Source: Oscillibacter sp. (GTDB lineage Bacteria; Bacillota; Clostridia; Oscillospirales; Oscillospiraceae). From it: DNA of 39,984 nt. Position 1 is the stretch's first letter, and each line of letters starts with the position of its first letter. Under the pieces are notes generated by a model. The model saw nothing but the letters and a program-made list of their open reading frames with translations, was not told where the DNA came from and searched no databases. The stretch lies in the NCBI GenBank assembly GCA_017446225.1, contig JAFSRH010000011.1, positions 1-39,984 on the forward strand, given 5' to 3'. This document shows positions 16,491 through 24,293 of the stretch, piece by piece. The position numbers and the translations under genes were made by a program.

Positions 16491-18236
16491 ATGTCGACAA
16501 GAAAAACGGGAAAAAAGGGCCAAGGAAGCAAGAAAACCGTCAAGGCCGTGACGGAACCGGTATCGGAGCCGATTCTTGAAGCGGTTGCCGCCCCGGCGAG
16601 CGAACCCGCCCCGGAAGCGGTGGCCGAACCGGTCATGGAAGCCGTGCCGGTCGCGGCCATGGAACCGGTCGCGGAACCCGTCCCGGAAGCGGCCGCCGAG
16701 CCGGAGCCGGTCGCGGAACCCATCCCGGAAGCAACCGCTGAGCCGGAACCGATGACCGAACCGGAGCCGGAACCCCTTCCGCAACCCCGGCGGAGTGTCG
16801 CCTTTATCGGCTCGGAGTGCTACCCGTTCGTCAAGACCGGCGGACTGGGCGATGTTATGTACGCGCTTCCCAAAGCCCTGACCAAGCAGAACTGTGATGT
16901 CAAGGTCATTCTGCCCCGTTACAAGTGCATTCCTCAGAAGTATCAGGACAAGATGGTCTACCGCGGCGACTTCATGATGAATCTTTGTTCTGACGGCCGC
17001 TCCTATTATGTGGGCATTATGGAATACGTCTGGGACGGCGTGGTCTATGACTTTATCGACAATGAAGAGTTCTTCGGCTGGGGCAACCCGTACACGAATC
17101 TGGTAGACGATATTCCGAAATTCTGCTTCTTCGCCAAGGCGGCGCTCGCGGCCCTGAACTTTATGGACTGGATTCCCGATATTATCCACTGCCACGACTG
17201 GCAAGCGGCGTTAGTGCCCATCTACCTGCGCGCGCTCTTCGGGGAAACGCCTATCACCAACGCGAAAACCATTCTGACCATCCACAATCTCCGCTTCCAA
17301 GGCATTTACGATATTAAGACCGTGCAATACTGGTCCGGCCTGCCCGATTACCTCTTTGACTACGCCGTGCTCAAACAGGGCTATCAGGACGCCAATATGC
17401 TCAAAGGCGGCCTGACGTACGCCAATATGATTACCACGGTCAGCAACACCTACGCCGGGGAGATTCAAACCCCGTTCTACGGCGAAAATCTGGACGCCCA
17501 CCTCCGTTACCACGCCGGGAAACTGCGCGGCATTGTCAACGGTATCGACTGCGAACTCTGGAACAGTAAGACCGACTCCTTGCTTGCCGCCAACTATGAC
17601 CGCGCGGACGTGCTGGAAAAGAAAAAGCTCAATAAACTGGAACTCCAGAAACAGTTAGGGCTTGAACAGGACGAGGGCAAAATGGTAATCGGCCTCATTT
17701 CCCGCCTGACCGACCAGAAGGGCCTTGACCTCATCAACGCCATTTTCCAGCAGTTGATTGACGGGAATACCCAGATTGTGGTCCTTGGTACCGGCGACAA
17801 GCAGTATGAGGACGCCTTCCGCTATTACGAGAACACGTACAAGGGCAGTGTCTGCTCCAACATCATGTATGACGAGGGCCGCGCCCACATGATTTACGCC
17901 GGATCGGACGCCCTGCTGGTCCCCAGCCAGTTCGAGCCGTGCGGCCTGACGCAGTTAATCGCCATGCGCTACGGTACCGTCCCCATCGTGCGCGAAACCG
18001 GCGGCCTGAAAGACACCGTACAGCCGTACAACGAGTACACCAACGAGGGCAACGGCTTTACCTTCGACCGTTACGAGGCTGGACTGCTTCTGGACGCTAT
18101 CAACCGCGCCAAGACCATGTACTTCACCGCGCGTCCGCGCTGGGATGAAATGGTCGTGCGCAACATGGAGAAAGATGTCTCGTGGGAGAACTCCGCGAAA
18201 CATTACCGCTCCCTCTATCTGGAACTCAAACCGTAA
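16491..18236 (+). CDS. glgA: Glycogen synthase (GT5) with a Pro/Glu-rich N-terminal arm
   Basis: This 581-residue protein is about 100 residues longer than usual for bacterial GlgA. Residues 102-581 are a complete GT5 synthase that transfers glucose from ADP-glucose to glycogen. SECYPFVKTGGLGDVMYALP holds the KTGGL sugar-nucleotide motif (115-119), followed by HCHDWQAALVPIYL, TIHNLRFQG, GIDCELWN, LISRLTDQKG and PSQFEPCGLTQLIAMRYGTVPIV with the catalytic Glu. Residues 1-17 are basic; residues 20-100 are a low-complexity run of EPV, EAV, AEP and PEP steps. The ATG at 16491 is 8 bases after AAAGGAG; a GTG six bases earlier is too close. No glgC, glgB or glgP is nearby. The arm may be a flexible tether; its role is unknown. 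Confidence 0.93.
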   Translation: MSTRKTGKKGQGSKKTVKAVTEPVSEPILEAVAAPASEPAPEAVAEPVMEAVPVAAMEPVAEPVPEAAAEPEPVAEPIPEATAEPEPMTEPEPEPLPQPRRSVAFIGSECYPFVKTGGLGDVMYALPKALTKQNCDVKVILPRYKCIPQKYQDKMVYRGDFMMNLCSDGRSYYVGIMEYVWDGVVYDFIDNEEFFGWGNPYTNLVDDIPKFCFFAKAALAALNFMDWIPDIIHCHDWQAALVPIYLRALFGETPITNAKTILTIHNLRFQGIYDIKTVQYWSGLPDYLFDYAVLKQGYQDANMLKGGLTYANMITTVSNTYAGEIQTPFYGENLDAHLRYHAGKLRGIVNGIDCELWNSKTDSLLAANYDRADVLEKKKLNKLELQKQLGLEQDEGKMVIGLISRLTDQKGLDLINAIFQQLIDGNTQIVVLGTGDKQYEDAFRYYENTYKGSVCSNIMYDEGRAHMIYAGSDALLVPSQFEPCGLTQLIAMRYGTVPIVRETGGLKDTVQPYNEYTNEGNGFTFDRYEAGLLLDAINRAKTMYFTARPRWDEMVVRNMEKDVSWENSAKHYRSLYLELKP

Positions 18237-18242
18237 AAGCGG

Positions 18243-18279
18243 AAAACAGGCGTTCCGTTCACCGGAACGCCCGTTTTTT
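18243..18279. terminator. Bidirectional intrinsic terminator between glgA and the diguanylate cyclase gene
   Basis: GGCGTTCCG (18249-18257) pairs with CGGAACGCC (18263-18271) across a 5-nt loop. A T6 run follows on the plus strand (18274-18279) and an A run precedes it (18243-18246), so it can end both the plus-strand glgA transcript and the minus-strand cyclase transcript. Confidence 0.9.
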
Positions 18280-18285
18280 ACGCCT

Positions 18286-20022
18286 TTACGCAAGCCTCAA
18301 GGCCTTACAGCGTTTCTTATCCTCGTACATCGCTTCGTCCGCGCGCTGGAACACGGATTCTACCCCGATATCTTTGCCGGGTTCATAGTCCGCCATGCCC
18401 TTCGCAATGTGCGCCTCTTCCCACGGAAACGCGGCTTCCGCGTTAATCTGTTGCGCGTAAATATCGAACCGCGTCAGAAGGTCGTTCCGGATATAGTAAT
18501 CGTCCTTTTGCAGAATCACCGCGAACTCATCGCCGCCCATCCGGAACACCGGACTGTGTACGAATACCTTGCAAATCAGTTCACAGGCCGTTTGCAAATA
18601 GAGGTCCCCTTTTTCGTGCCCGTACTTGTCATTGACTTTCTTCAGGTCGTTGCAGTCCAGCATGATCACCGCGAATTCCGGCTTTCTATCGGCGGGCGAA
18701 AGGCGGATGGCATCGTTCAGAATCTGGGCCGAGACGTTGTAGGCGCCCTTGTTCTTGACGCCCGTCAAGGCGTCCTGATAGGCGCGGCTGTTCAGGTCGT
18801 TGATATAAATCCGGAGGTGTTCCACGAGCCGTTCAAAGGCGCTGGTCAGAATGCCCACCTCATCGTTACTGTGGTACGTGAAATTTACGCGGTAGTCCCC
18901 TTCCGCCAGATGTTTGGACGCCACCGTCAGACGTTGGAGCGGTTCCGTGATGTGCTTCGTGGTTACGGCCATCAGTGCGCTGAAAAGAAACAGAAACAGG
19001 AATCCGGCAAGGGTAATCCGGTTAATCAACCGCATGGTCACGGCGTGGATCTCCTTTTCGGGAGCAACCACGAGCAGGCGCATTCCGTTCGAGAGCGTGT
19101 TAAAGTACATTTGTTTGGTCACGCCGTGATAGGTGTAACGGACCAGATTGGCGCCGCTCTGCTTTTCGGAGCGGAGACGTTCCAGCGCCCCGCTCAATGC
19201 CGGACCCGCGTCCGCCATACTTTCCCCGATCGACATTTCCGGATGATATACGATGTTGCCTTCCGCGTCCGTGAGGACGGCGTAGCCGCTTTCCAGAATC
19301 CGGAGGTCCTGAATCTGGCTGACGAGCGTTTCATAGCTGATGTCCATGCCGACAACGCCGATGAAGGTCCCGGACTTGTAAATGGGCGTGACATAGGAGA
19401 CCATCTGCACGCCCAGATTGTCGTTATAGTACGGGCCAATCCAAGAAGGCCGCCCGCGCTGGATTGGGATATAGTACCAGCCCACATGGGAAATATCGTC
19501 CGGTTCATAGTCAGCCAGCGGCGTAAGGGGGATTGCGGAAAACTGGACGCCCCCGATACGGGAAAAGAGAAAGCCTTCCACGTTCCGGCTGACTTCCGGG
19601 TTGATCCGGTAATAATAGGTAATGACGCCGCTGGTATGGTTCGCCACACTGCGGAACACGGTCCGGACCATTTCCGTGTGCGCATTGAGGTGCGCGTCAA
19701 GGCGTAACTGCTGTTCGGAAGTTTCGTCCTCACGGATGGCCTTTCCGTCTCCCCGCGCGCCAATAACTCCCCCTTCCAAAAGGTCCACGCCGCTGAGTGT
19801 CTCGCTGATGTAGCGCGTCACCATGTCCACAGACTGTTCCACGCTGTTGAAATACTGGTTCAGGATTCCGCGGTAGTTGTCACAAATCAGGCTCATGTTC
19901 TGCGCGGTCTGCCGGTTGCCCTGCGTCCTGACCGCGTAAATGCCCATACTGCCCACCGACAACAGGATGACCAGCATGGCCACAATCGTCAGGGCCGTTA
20001 GCTTTGTACGGATTGAGTGCAT
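18286..20022 (-). CDS. Membrane-bound diguanylate cyclase with Cache sensor and HAMP domain
   Basis: The 578-residue protein begins with a membrane segment (about 9-29), followed by a large extracytoplasmic region (about 35-320) with the double Cache pattern (GYAVLTDAEGNIVYHPE near the end). A second membrane segment (about 325-348), a HAMP domain (ITEPLQRLTVASKHLAEGDY) and a GGDEF domain follow. The active-site motif GGDEF is intact at about 496-500 in FRMGGDEFAVIL, so it should make cyclic di-GMP. The usual RxxD inhibitory site upstream of GGDEF is missing. The ATG at 20022 is 8 bases after AAAGGGG; a GTG three codons earlier is less likely. It lies 31 bp downstream of the binding lipoprotein gene and is probably co-transcribed with it. 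Confidence 0.92.
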   Translation of the reverse strand: MHSIRTKLTALTIVAMLVILLSVGSMGIYAVRTQGNRQTAQNMSLICDNYRGILNQYFNSVEQSVDMVTRYISETLSGVDLLEGGVIGARGDGKAIREDETSEQQLRLDAHLNAHTEMVRTVFRSVANHTSGVITYYYRINPEVSRNVEGFLFSRIGGVQFSAIPLTPLADYEPDDISHVGWYYIPIQRGRPSWIGPYYNDNLGVQMVSYVTPIYKSGTFIGVVGMDISYETLVSQIQDLRILESGYAVLTDAEGNIVYHPEMSIGESMADAGPALSGALERLRSEKQSGANLVRYTYHGVTKQMYFNTLSNGMRLLVVAPEKEIHAVTMRLINRITLAGFLFLFLFSALMAVTTKHITEPLQRLTVASKHLAEGDYRVNFTYHSNDEVGILTSAFERLVEHLRIYINDLNSRAYQDALTGVKNKGAYNVSAQILNDAIRLSPADRKPEFAVIMLDCNDLKKVNDKYGHEKGDLYLQTACELICKVFVHSPVFRMGGDEFAVILQKDDYYIRNDLLTRFDIYAQQINAEAAFPWEEAHIAKGMADYEPGKDIGVESVFQRADEAMYEDKKRCKALRLA

Positions 20023-20053
20023 AACATCCACCCCTTTCTATCCTGTCCGGCGG

Positions 20054-21703
20054 TCAGGGCGTCACTACCGCAACGTCCCGGTAACGGTTGCTCGACCAGC
20101 CGTTCCACGAAACCCGGAAGCCGTCCACACGGTCACTGACAACAAAGATATGCTGTTTTGAAAAAAGCGGAATCCACGCGGCGTCCTCCTGTACAATTTT
20201 ACGTTCCAAGTCCTGATACTCCCGAATCCGCGCCGCCTCGTTCACAATGGCGCGGGCGTTCCGAATGCGTTCCATGACCTCGTTGTCCGGGTAGCACAGA
20301 CTGCGGGAGCGCGTATGTTCGGGCGTGCCGAAGAAGGTATAGATGAAGTTGTCGGGGTCGTTGAAATCCGCGGACCACGTGTTGGAGTAACAGGCCAGCG
20401 CGCCGCTCTTGCGCTGGGCCATAAACTCCTCTTCCGGCACTTCCAGCGTCAAGGGACGTACCCCGATTTCCTGCCACATGGAAGCCACCAATGTCAACAG
20501 TTCCCGCATGGTTGTGGTAGAATTGTCGGGGTAACTGATGGGGAGAGTGAACCCATCGGCGTATCCGGCCTCCTCCAACAGACGAACCGCCTCCTCCGGG
20601 TCGTAGGGGATTTCGGGAAGGTCCGGATTGAACCCGATCAGGCCGTGCGGAAAGATTCCGTTTTCAAGCGTGCCCCGTCCGCCAAAGACCGCGTCCAACA
20701 GAAGCTGACGGTTCAGGGAGAGTTGCAGAGCGCGCCGGACGCGTACGTCTCCAAGCGGTTCCACGGACTGGTTCAGGGCAATGTAGGAAATGCCCACGCG
20801 CGGCCCTTCGCGGAGGTTGTCCTGATAGATGTCCCCGTGCACGAAGAATTCCGCCTCATTGCCCAAGTTGTCAAGGTCCAGAATGTCCAGATCGCCCCGT
20901 TCAAACAAGAGCCGCTGGGCCTCCGAGTCGGAAAGCAGTTGAATGTACAATCCCTCACAGCGCGGCGGGCCTGACCAGCAGTCCGGATTGGCCGACAGAA
21001 GCATCCGGAAACCGGGCGTCCACTCCTGAAAAATAAACGGCCCTGTGCCAATGGTCAGTTCCGGGACCTTTCCGAACGCGTTCCCGGCTTCCAGCGTGCT
21101 TTCCTCGTCCAGAATGGACGCCCCGGGCGTGGACAGACAGGCCAGAAAAGGCGCGTAAGGCTGTTCGAGCGTCAGGGAAAAGTCGTAGTCGCCTTCCGCG
21201 CGGAAGCCCGGCAGAGACCGTACGCGTCCTTCCGAGAGTTCCCGCGCGCCCCGAATCATCATAGCGATGTCCTGATTACACGCGTCCGGATAGGTCAGGA
21301 GGCGGCGTAGAGTGAATTCCACGTCCGAAGCGGTCAGCGGAGAGCCGTTACTAAACTGTACGCCTTCCCGCAAGCGGAAGGAGTACGTCAGGCCGTCCGG
21401 CGAGATTTCCCACGACTCCGCCAAAGACGGCACGATTTCACTGCTTCCGCTTTCCGGGTCCGATTGGATTTCCACCAGCCGGTCAAAGATGTTCAGCGCC
21501 ACGGTGTAATATTCCGAAGTGCATTGCGGGTCCACGGTGTTGGGGTTGTCGTCCACGAATTTTAGAAAGTTCTCCGTACTGATGTAATCCGTACGCACGG
21601 ACTGCCGTCCGGAGTTGTTAGGCGTCCGCTCCGCGCCGCAGGACGTCAGAAATAGAACGGTCACGGCCAATATGAGCGTACATTGCCATGGTTTGCGATT
21701 CAT
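20054..21703 (-). CDS. Oligopeptide-type ABC substrate-binding lipoprotein (SBP family 5)
   Basis: This 549-residue protein has a lipoprotein signal peptide with lipobox LTSC and acylated Cys22. The mature part is a family 5 (OppA/DppA-like) binding protein: VPSLAESWEISPDGLTYSFRLREGVQFSNGSPLTASDVEFTLRR is the family hallmark, and the N-terminal lobe returns at the end with WIPLFSKQHIFVVSDRVDGF. The ATG at 21703 follows AAAGGAG by 8 bases. No permease or ATPase genes are adjacent. The next gene in the operon is the Cache diguanylate cyclase, suggesting a sensory role as a ligand receptor. Import with distant Opp permeases is the alternative. Confidence 0.9.
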   Translation of the reverse strand: MNRKPWQCTLILAVTVLFLTSCGAERTPNNSGRQSVRTDYISTENFLKFVDDNPNTVDPQCTSEYYTVALNIFDRLVEIQSDPESGSSEIVPSLAESWEISPDGLTYSFRLREGVQFSNGSPLTASDVEFTLRRLLTYPDACNQDIAMMIRGARELSEGRVRSLPGFRAEGDYDFSLTLEQPYAPFLACLSTPGASILDEESTLEAGNAFGKVPELTIGTGPFIFQEWTPGFRMLLSANPDCWSGPPRCEGLYIQLLSDSEAQRLLFERGDLDILDLDNLGNEAEFFVHGDIYQDNLREGPRVGISYIALNQSVEPLGDVRVRRALQLSLNRQLLLDAVFGGRGTLENGIFPHGLIGFNPDLPEIPYDPEEAVRLLEEAGYADGFTLPISYPDNSTTTMRELLTLVASMWQEIGVRPLTLEVPEEEFMAQRKSGALACYSNTWSADFNDPDNFIYTFFGTPEHTRSRSLCYPDNEVMERIRNARAIVNEAARIREYQDLERKIVQEDAAWIPLFSKQHIFVVSDRVDGFRVSWNGWSSNRYRDVAVVTP

Positions 21704-21740
21704 CGAGAAGTCTCCTTTGATACATTTCGCTTGTTTTGCC

Positions 21741-21749
21741 ATGATAGCA
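21741..21749 (-). promoter_or_regulatory. Extended -10 promoter of the lipoprotein-cyclase operon
   Basis: On the minus strand TGCTATCAT (21749-21741) has the TGn extension and a TATCAT box about 38 bp before the start codon. No strong -35 is seen; extended -10 promoters can work without one. Confidence 0.5.
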
Positions 21750-21979
21750 TGGATTGATTCGATTTTCAGTCACAAAAAAGTAAAATTTTGGCGACAAAAT
21801 TGTTGCCATTTCTTTCATGTTCCGCTAAGGAATTCTATGATTATACAGGATAGCGGAAAAAAAGTCAACCGTATGATCGCTGAGAGTACGCGGCGAAAAG
21901 TCGCGGACAAATGGCGATTTGCCGCACGGCGGCGCGGATTTCCAGTATGTGTAAAACGCGGCGTCCGTCGATACAATGA
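21750..21979. other. Non-coding interval between divergent genes
   Basis: The 328 bp between the lipoprotein and smpB starts contains the two divergent promoters. The stretch between them is AT-richer than the neighbours, with runs such as AAAAAAGTAAAATTTTGGCGAC. No gene, RNA gene or clear inverted repeat was recognised in it. Confidence 0.5.
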
Positions 21980-22008
21980 TTGCAACCGCCACAGAATTGT
22001 GGTATACT
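21980..22008 (+). promoter_or_regulatory. Sigma-A promoter of smpB
   Basis: TTGCAA (21980-21985) and TATACT (22003-22008) are 17 bp apart. The expected transcription start near 22015 would leave a leader of under 20 nt, just enough to hold the AAAGGAGG Shine-Dalgarno at 22016-22023. Confidence 0.8.
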
Positions 22009-22031
22009 TTTCCTGAAAGGAGGGGAACGCC

Positions 22032-22496
22032 ACGGAAAAGAAAGGAATCAAACAAGTCGCGCGGAACCGGAAAGCGTATCACGATTACTTTGTTGAGGAG
22101 CGTTACGAAGCCGGCATTGCGCTGTCCGGCACGGAAGTAAAGTCCATCCGCGCGGGGACCCTGAACCTGAAAGACGCGTACTGCTCCGTACGGCAGGGGG
22201 AGTTGTTCGTCCATGGTATGCACATCTCCCCCTATGAGAAGGGCAACATCTTCAACAAGGACCCCGTACGGGACCGCCGCCTTCTGATGCACCGGCGCGA
22301 AATCCGTAATTTGCACGCGCTCGTCCGGGAGGAGGGCTACACGCTCATTCCGCTGAGCGTCTACTTCAAGAACGCGCGCGTCAAACTGGAGATCGGCCTG
22401 TGCCGGGGCAAGAAGAACTACGACAAACGCGCCGCTATTGCCAAGCGTGACGCCGAACGCGAAATGGACCGCCACAGAAAAGATTGGAACCGCTGA
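22032..22496 (+). CDS. smpB: SsrA-binding protein SmpB, apparent ACG start
   Basis: SmpB carries tmRNA to stalled ribosomes for trans-translation. Reading from 22032 gives a full-length 154-residue protein: KKGIKQVARNRKAYHDYF, VEERYEAGIALSGTEVKSIR, GTLNLKDAYCSV, HGMHISPYEKGN, RDRRLLMHRREI, and the basic tail KKNYDKRAAIAKRDAERE. The frame has a stop at 22014-22016 and no ATG, GTG or TTG before a TTG at 22203, which would delete the N-terminal third of the conserved barrel. ACG at 22032 lies 8 bases after a perfect AAAGGAGG and aligns with the family's first residue. So ACG is either a genuine rare start or an ATG changed by mutation or sequencing error. A cyclophilin gene follows 25 bp downstream. 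Confidence 0.93.
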   Translation, partial: TEKKGIKQVARNRKAYHDYFVEERYEAGIALSGTEVKSIRAGTLNLKDAYCSVRQGELFVHGMHISPYEKGNIFNKDPVRDRRLLMHRREIRNLHALVREEGYTLIPLSVYFKNARVKLEIGLCRGKKNYDKRAAIAKRDAEREMDRHRKDWNR

Positions 22497-22521
22497 CAAA
22501 GCGGGAAAGGAGCGTTTTAGA

Positions 22522-23055
22522 ATGCCTGACACGAAAAACCCCATTGCTACCATCACCATGCAGGACGGGCAGGTCATGCGCGCGGAACTCTACCCGGACA
22601 AGGCCCCGAACACCGTCCGGAACTTTATCTCCCTCGCCAACGGCGGCTTTTATGACGGCCTGATTTTTCACCGTTGCATTCCGGGCTTCATGATTCAGGG
22701 CGGGTGCCCGAACGGCACCGGCACCGGCGGCCCCGGCTACGAAATCAGGGGCGAGTTCTCCGGGAACGGCTTCCCCGACAACGACATCCGGCATACCACC
22801 GGCGTACTGTCCATGGCGCGCACCATGGACCCCGATTCCGCCGGAAGTCAGTTTTTCATCATGGTCGGCCCCGCGGAACACCTTGACGGACAGTACGCCG
22901 CCTTCGGGCAGGTCATTCAGGGCGCGGACGCCGCCGTGAGCATTTCCCGCGTGCCGCGCAACATGATGAACGACAAGCCCAAAAAGCCGCAGACGATTCG
23001 GAGTATCCGCGTGGAGACCTTCGGCGTGGAGTACCCGGAACCCGAAAAACGCTGA
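22522..23055 (+). CDS. ppiB: Peptidyl-prolyl cis-trans isomerase, cyclophilin type
   Basis: This 177-residue cytoplasmic cyclophilin (no signal peptide) speeds proline isomerisation during folding. Family motifs are intact: KAPNTVRNFISLANGGFYDGLIFHR with the catalytic Arg, FMIQGGCPNGTGTGGPGY, LSMARTMDPDSAGSQFFIM, and HLDGQYAAFGQVIQG. The ATG at 22522 follows AAAGGAG by 9 bases. It probably shares the smpB promoter. A short hairpin (CGCTGA/TCAGCG, 23050-23064) covers the ends of this gene and the convergent gene at 23059, but lacks a T run. Confidence 0.95.
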   Translation: MPDTKNPIATITMQDGQVMRAELYPDKAPNTVRNFISLANGGFYDGLIFHRCIPGFMIQGGCPNGTGTGGPGYEIRGEFSGNGFPDNDIRHTTGVLSMARTMDPDSAGSQFFIMVGPAEHLDGQYAAFGQVIQGADAAVSISRVPRNMMNDKPKKPQTIRSIRVETFGVEYPEPEKR

Positions 23056-23058
23056 CGC

Positions 23059-23487
23059 TCAGCGGTACCCGTACAGAAGCCACAGGCCCAGCAGGGGCAG
23101 AAATTCTTCGACCGGGGCCGGAAGTCCGGGCAGAGGGATTTCCTGAGGCTCAATCACGCCGCCGTCCGGGGTCGGCAACGCCCGCTGTACGCACAGAACC
23201 GGCTCCTGTAAGCTGGAAAAGGTCAGGCTGTCGCGCGGGGAAAGCCCGTAGGACGCCACCCGGCCCGCCCGCAGTCGCGGCCACTGTTCCGCCGGACAGT
23301 TGCCCGGAAGCAGCAGCAGTCCGCAGGAGAGTTCCGCGCCCGCGCGCAGTTTCCGGCACCCGTCCGGCGTCAGGGCCAGCGCCGCCCACGCCCGTTTCCC
23401 CACGCCCGCCCGGGTCCGTACGCGCCGCGCGCCCGGAGGCAGAAACGCCTTCCACCGGGCCGGACAGCCATAAATTCCGCTCTCCAT
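23059..23487 (-). CDS. Conserved-looking hypothetical protein
   Basis: I do not recognise this 142-residue protein. It reads MESGIYGCPARWKAFLPPG at the start, has a central GTL-type stretch (AELSCGLLLLPGNCPAE) and ends with EEFLPLLGLWLLYGYR, a short hydrophobic tail. Codon use matches the genome and no competing reading frame on the other strand makes sense, so it is likely real. The start at 23487 has a weak GGGGTGG ribosome-binding site; the frame stays open 22 codons upstream. It is convergent with ppiB and divergent from the DUF5662 gene. No function is proposed. Confidence 0.55.
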   Translation of the reverse strand: MESGIYGCPARWKAFLPPGARRVRTRAGVGKRAWAALALTPDGCRKLRAGAELSCGLLLLPGNCPAEQWPRLRAGRVASYGLSPRDSLTFSSLQEPVLCVQRALPTPDGGVIEPQEIPLPGLPAPVEEFLPLLGLWLLYGYR

Positions 23488-23572
23488 GCCACCACCCCGA
23501 CACAGGGTGCCCCGTTCCGCCTGTCCGTATGCGCGGGACCGTGGAGGGCGCACGGAGAGGAAGTGTCAGCGC

Positions 23573-24133
23573 TTGTTACACATTTTCGCGCACTGGAAAA
23601 CCGTCCGCCAACACCGGAAACTGGTCCGGCGCGCCTGTTTCCGGCTCGGCCTCTACTGGCAGGGCCTGACCCATGACCTTTCCAAATACGCCCCCGTGGA
23701 GTTCTTCGCGGGCGCGCGCTACTATCAGGGGGACCGCAGTCCCAACGATGCCCAGCGCCGGCAGTACGGTTACAGCGCCTCTTGGCTCCATCACAAGGGC
23801 CGCAACAAACATCATTTTGAGTATTGGACCGATTACGGCCTTGACGGGCAGGGGATTTGCGGCGTGGAAATGCCAAAAAAGTACGTTGCGGAAATGTTCT
23901 GCGACCGCGTGGCGGCCAGCAAGGTCTACCGCGGCGCGCAGTACACGGACGCCGACCCGTACGAGTTTTTCCAGCGCGGCAAGGCCAAACGCCTCCTCAT
24001 GCACCCCGCCACGTCCGCCCTGATCGAGTCCATGCTTCTGAAACTCCGTGACGAGGGAGAGGACGCCGCCTTTGACTACATCCGCCGGGAAGTGCTCGGA
24101 AAAAAGCCGAACGCCCGAACGGTAATCCGGTAA
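23573..24133 (+). CDS. DUF5662 family protein
   Basis: The 186-residue protein matches the pattern of DUF5662: an N-terminal basic helix (HWKTVRQHRKLVRRACFRLGLYWQGLTHDLSKYAPVEFF), then NDAQRRQYGYSASWLHHKGRNKHHFEYW, and AEMFCDRVAASKVYRG. The H-D-x-S-K and HHKGRNKHHFEYW histidine clusters suggest a metal-dependent hydrolase-like (HD-like) site, but no activity is known for the family to me. The start is taken at TTG 23573, 12 bases after GGAGAGG, because the family begins close to this point and no ATG or GTG fits. It is followed by a T-rich region and then pckA on the same strand. Confidence 0.75.
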   Translation: MLHIFAHWKTVRQHRKLVRRACFRLGLYWQGLTHDLSKYAPVEFFAGARYYQGDRSPNDAQRRQYGYSASWLHHKGRNKHHFEYWTDYGLDGQGICGVEMPKKYVAEMFCDRVAASKVYRGAQYTDADPYEFFQRGKAKRLLMHPATSALIESMLLKLRDEGEDAAFDYIRREVLGKKPNARTVIR

Positions 24134-24179
24134 AAACTACCATTCTTGCCCGTGACTGTGTCCGTTTTCCGGTTTTTTT
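24127..24179 (+). terminator. Weak terminator-like region before pckA
   Basis: CCGGTAAAAAC (24128-24138) can pair imperfectly with GTTTTCCGG (24164-24172), followed by a T7 run (24173-24179). The loop is long (about 25 nt), so this is a weak candidate for ending the DUF5662 transcript. Confidence 0.35.
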
Positions 24180-24184
24180 CATAA

Positions 24185-24227
24185 TTTCACAAAAAACCTT
24201 GCTATTCCCTGTGAAAGCGAGTATAAT
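24185..24227 (+). promoter_or_regulatory. pckA promoter with an inverted-repeat operator candidate
   Basis: TTGCTA (24199-24204) and TATAAT (24222-24227) are 17 bp apart. A 7-bp inverted repeat, TTTCACA (24185-24191) and TGTGAAA (24210-24216), encloses the -35 box and reaches into the spacer, a position where a bound repressor would block RNA polymerase. The regulator is unknown. Confidence 0.7.
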
Positions 24228-24293
24228 ACTCCGCGGACTGTCCCGCAGGGACTTTCCCGCCACAACTTTTTCCACGTATGGAGGAATACACCT

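Noticed and set aside
14954-16723. A 589-residue minus-strand open frame antisense to the aminopeptidase and the glgA arm
   Set aside because: Its Gly/Ser/Ala/Thr repeats are only the complement of the Pro/Glu codons in glgA, and it crosses two well-supported plus-strand genes.
22203-22496. TTG start for smpB giving a 97-residue protein
   Set aside because: This would remove the conserved N-terminal half. There is no Shine-Dalgarno at this point, while the full-length frame has a perfect one before ACG.
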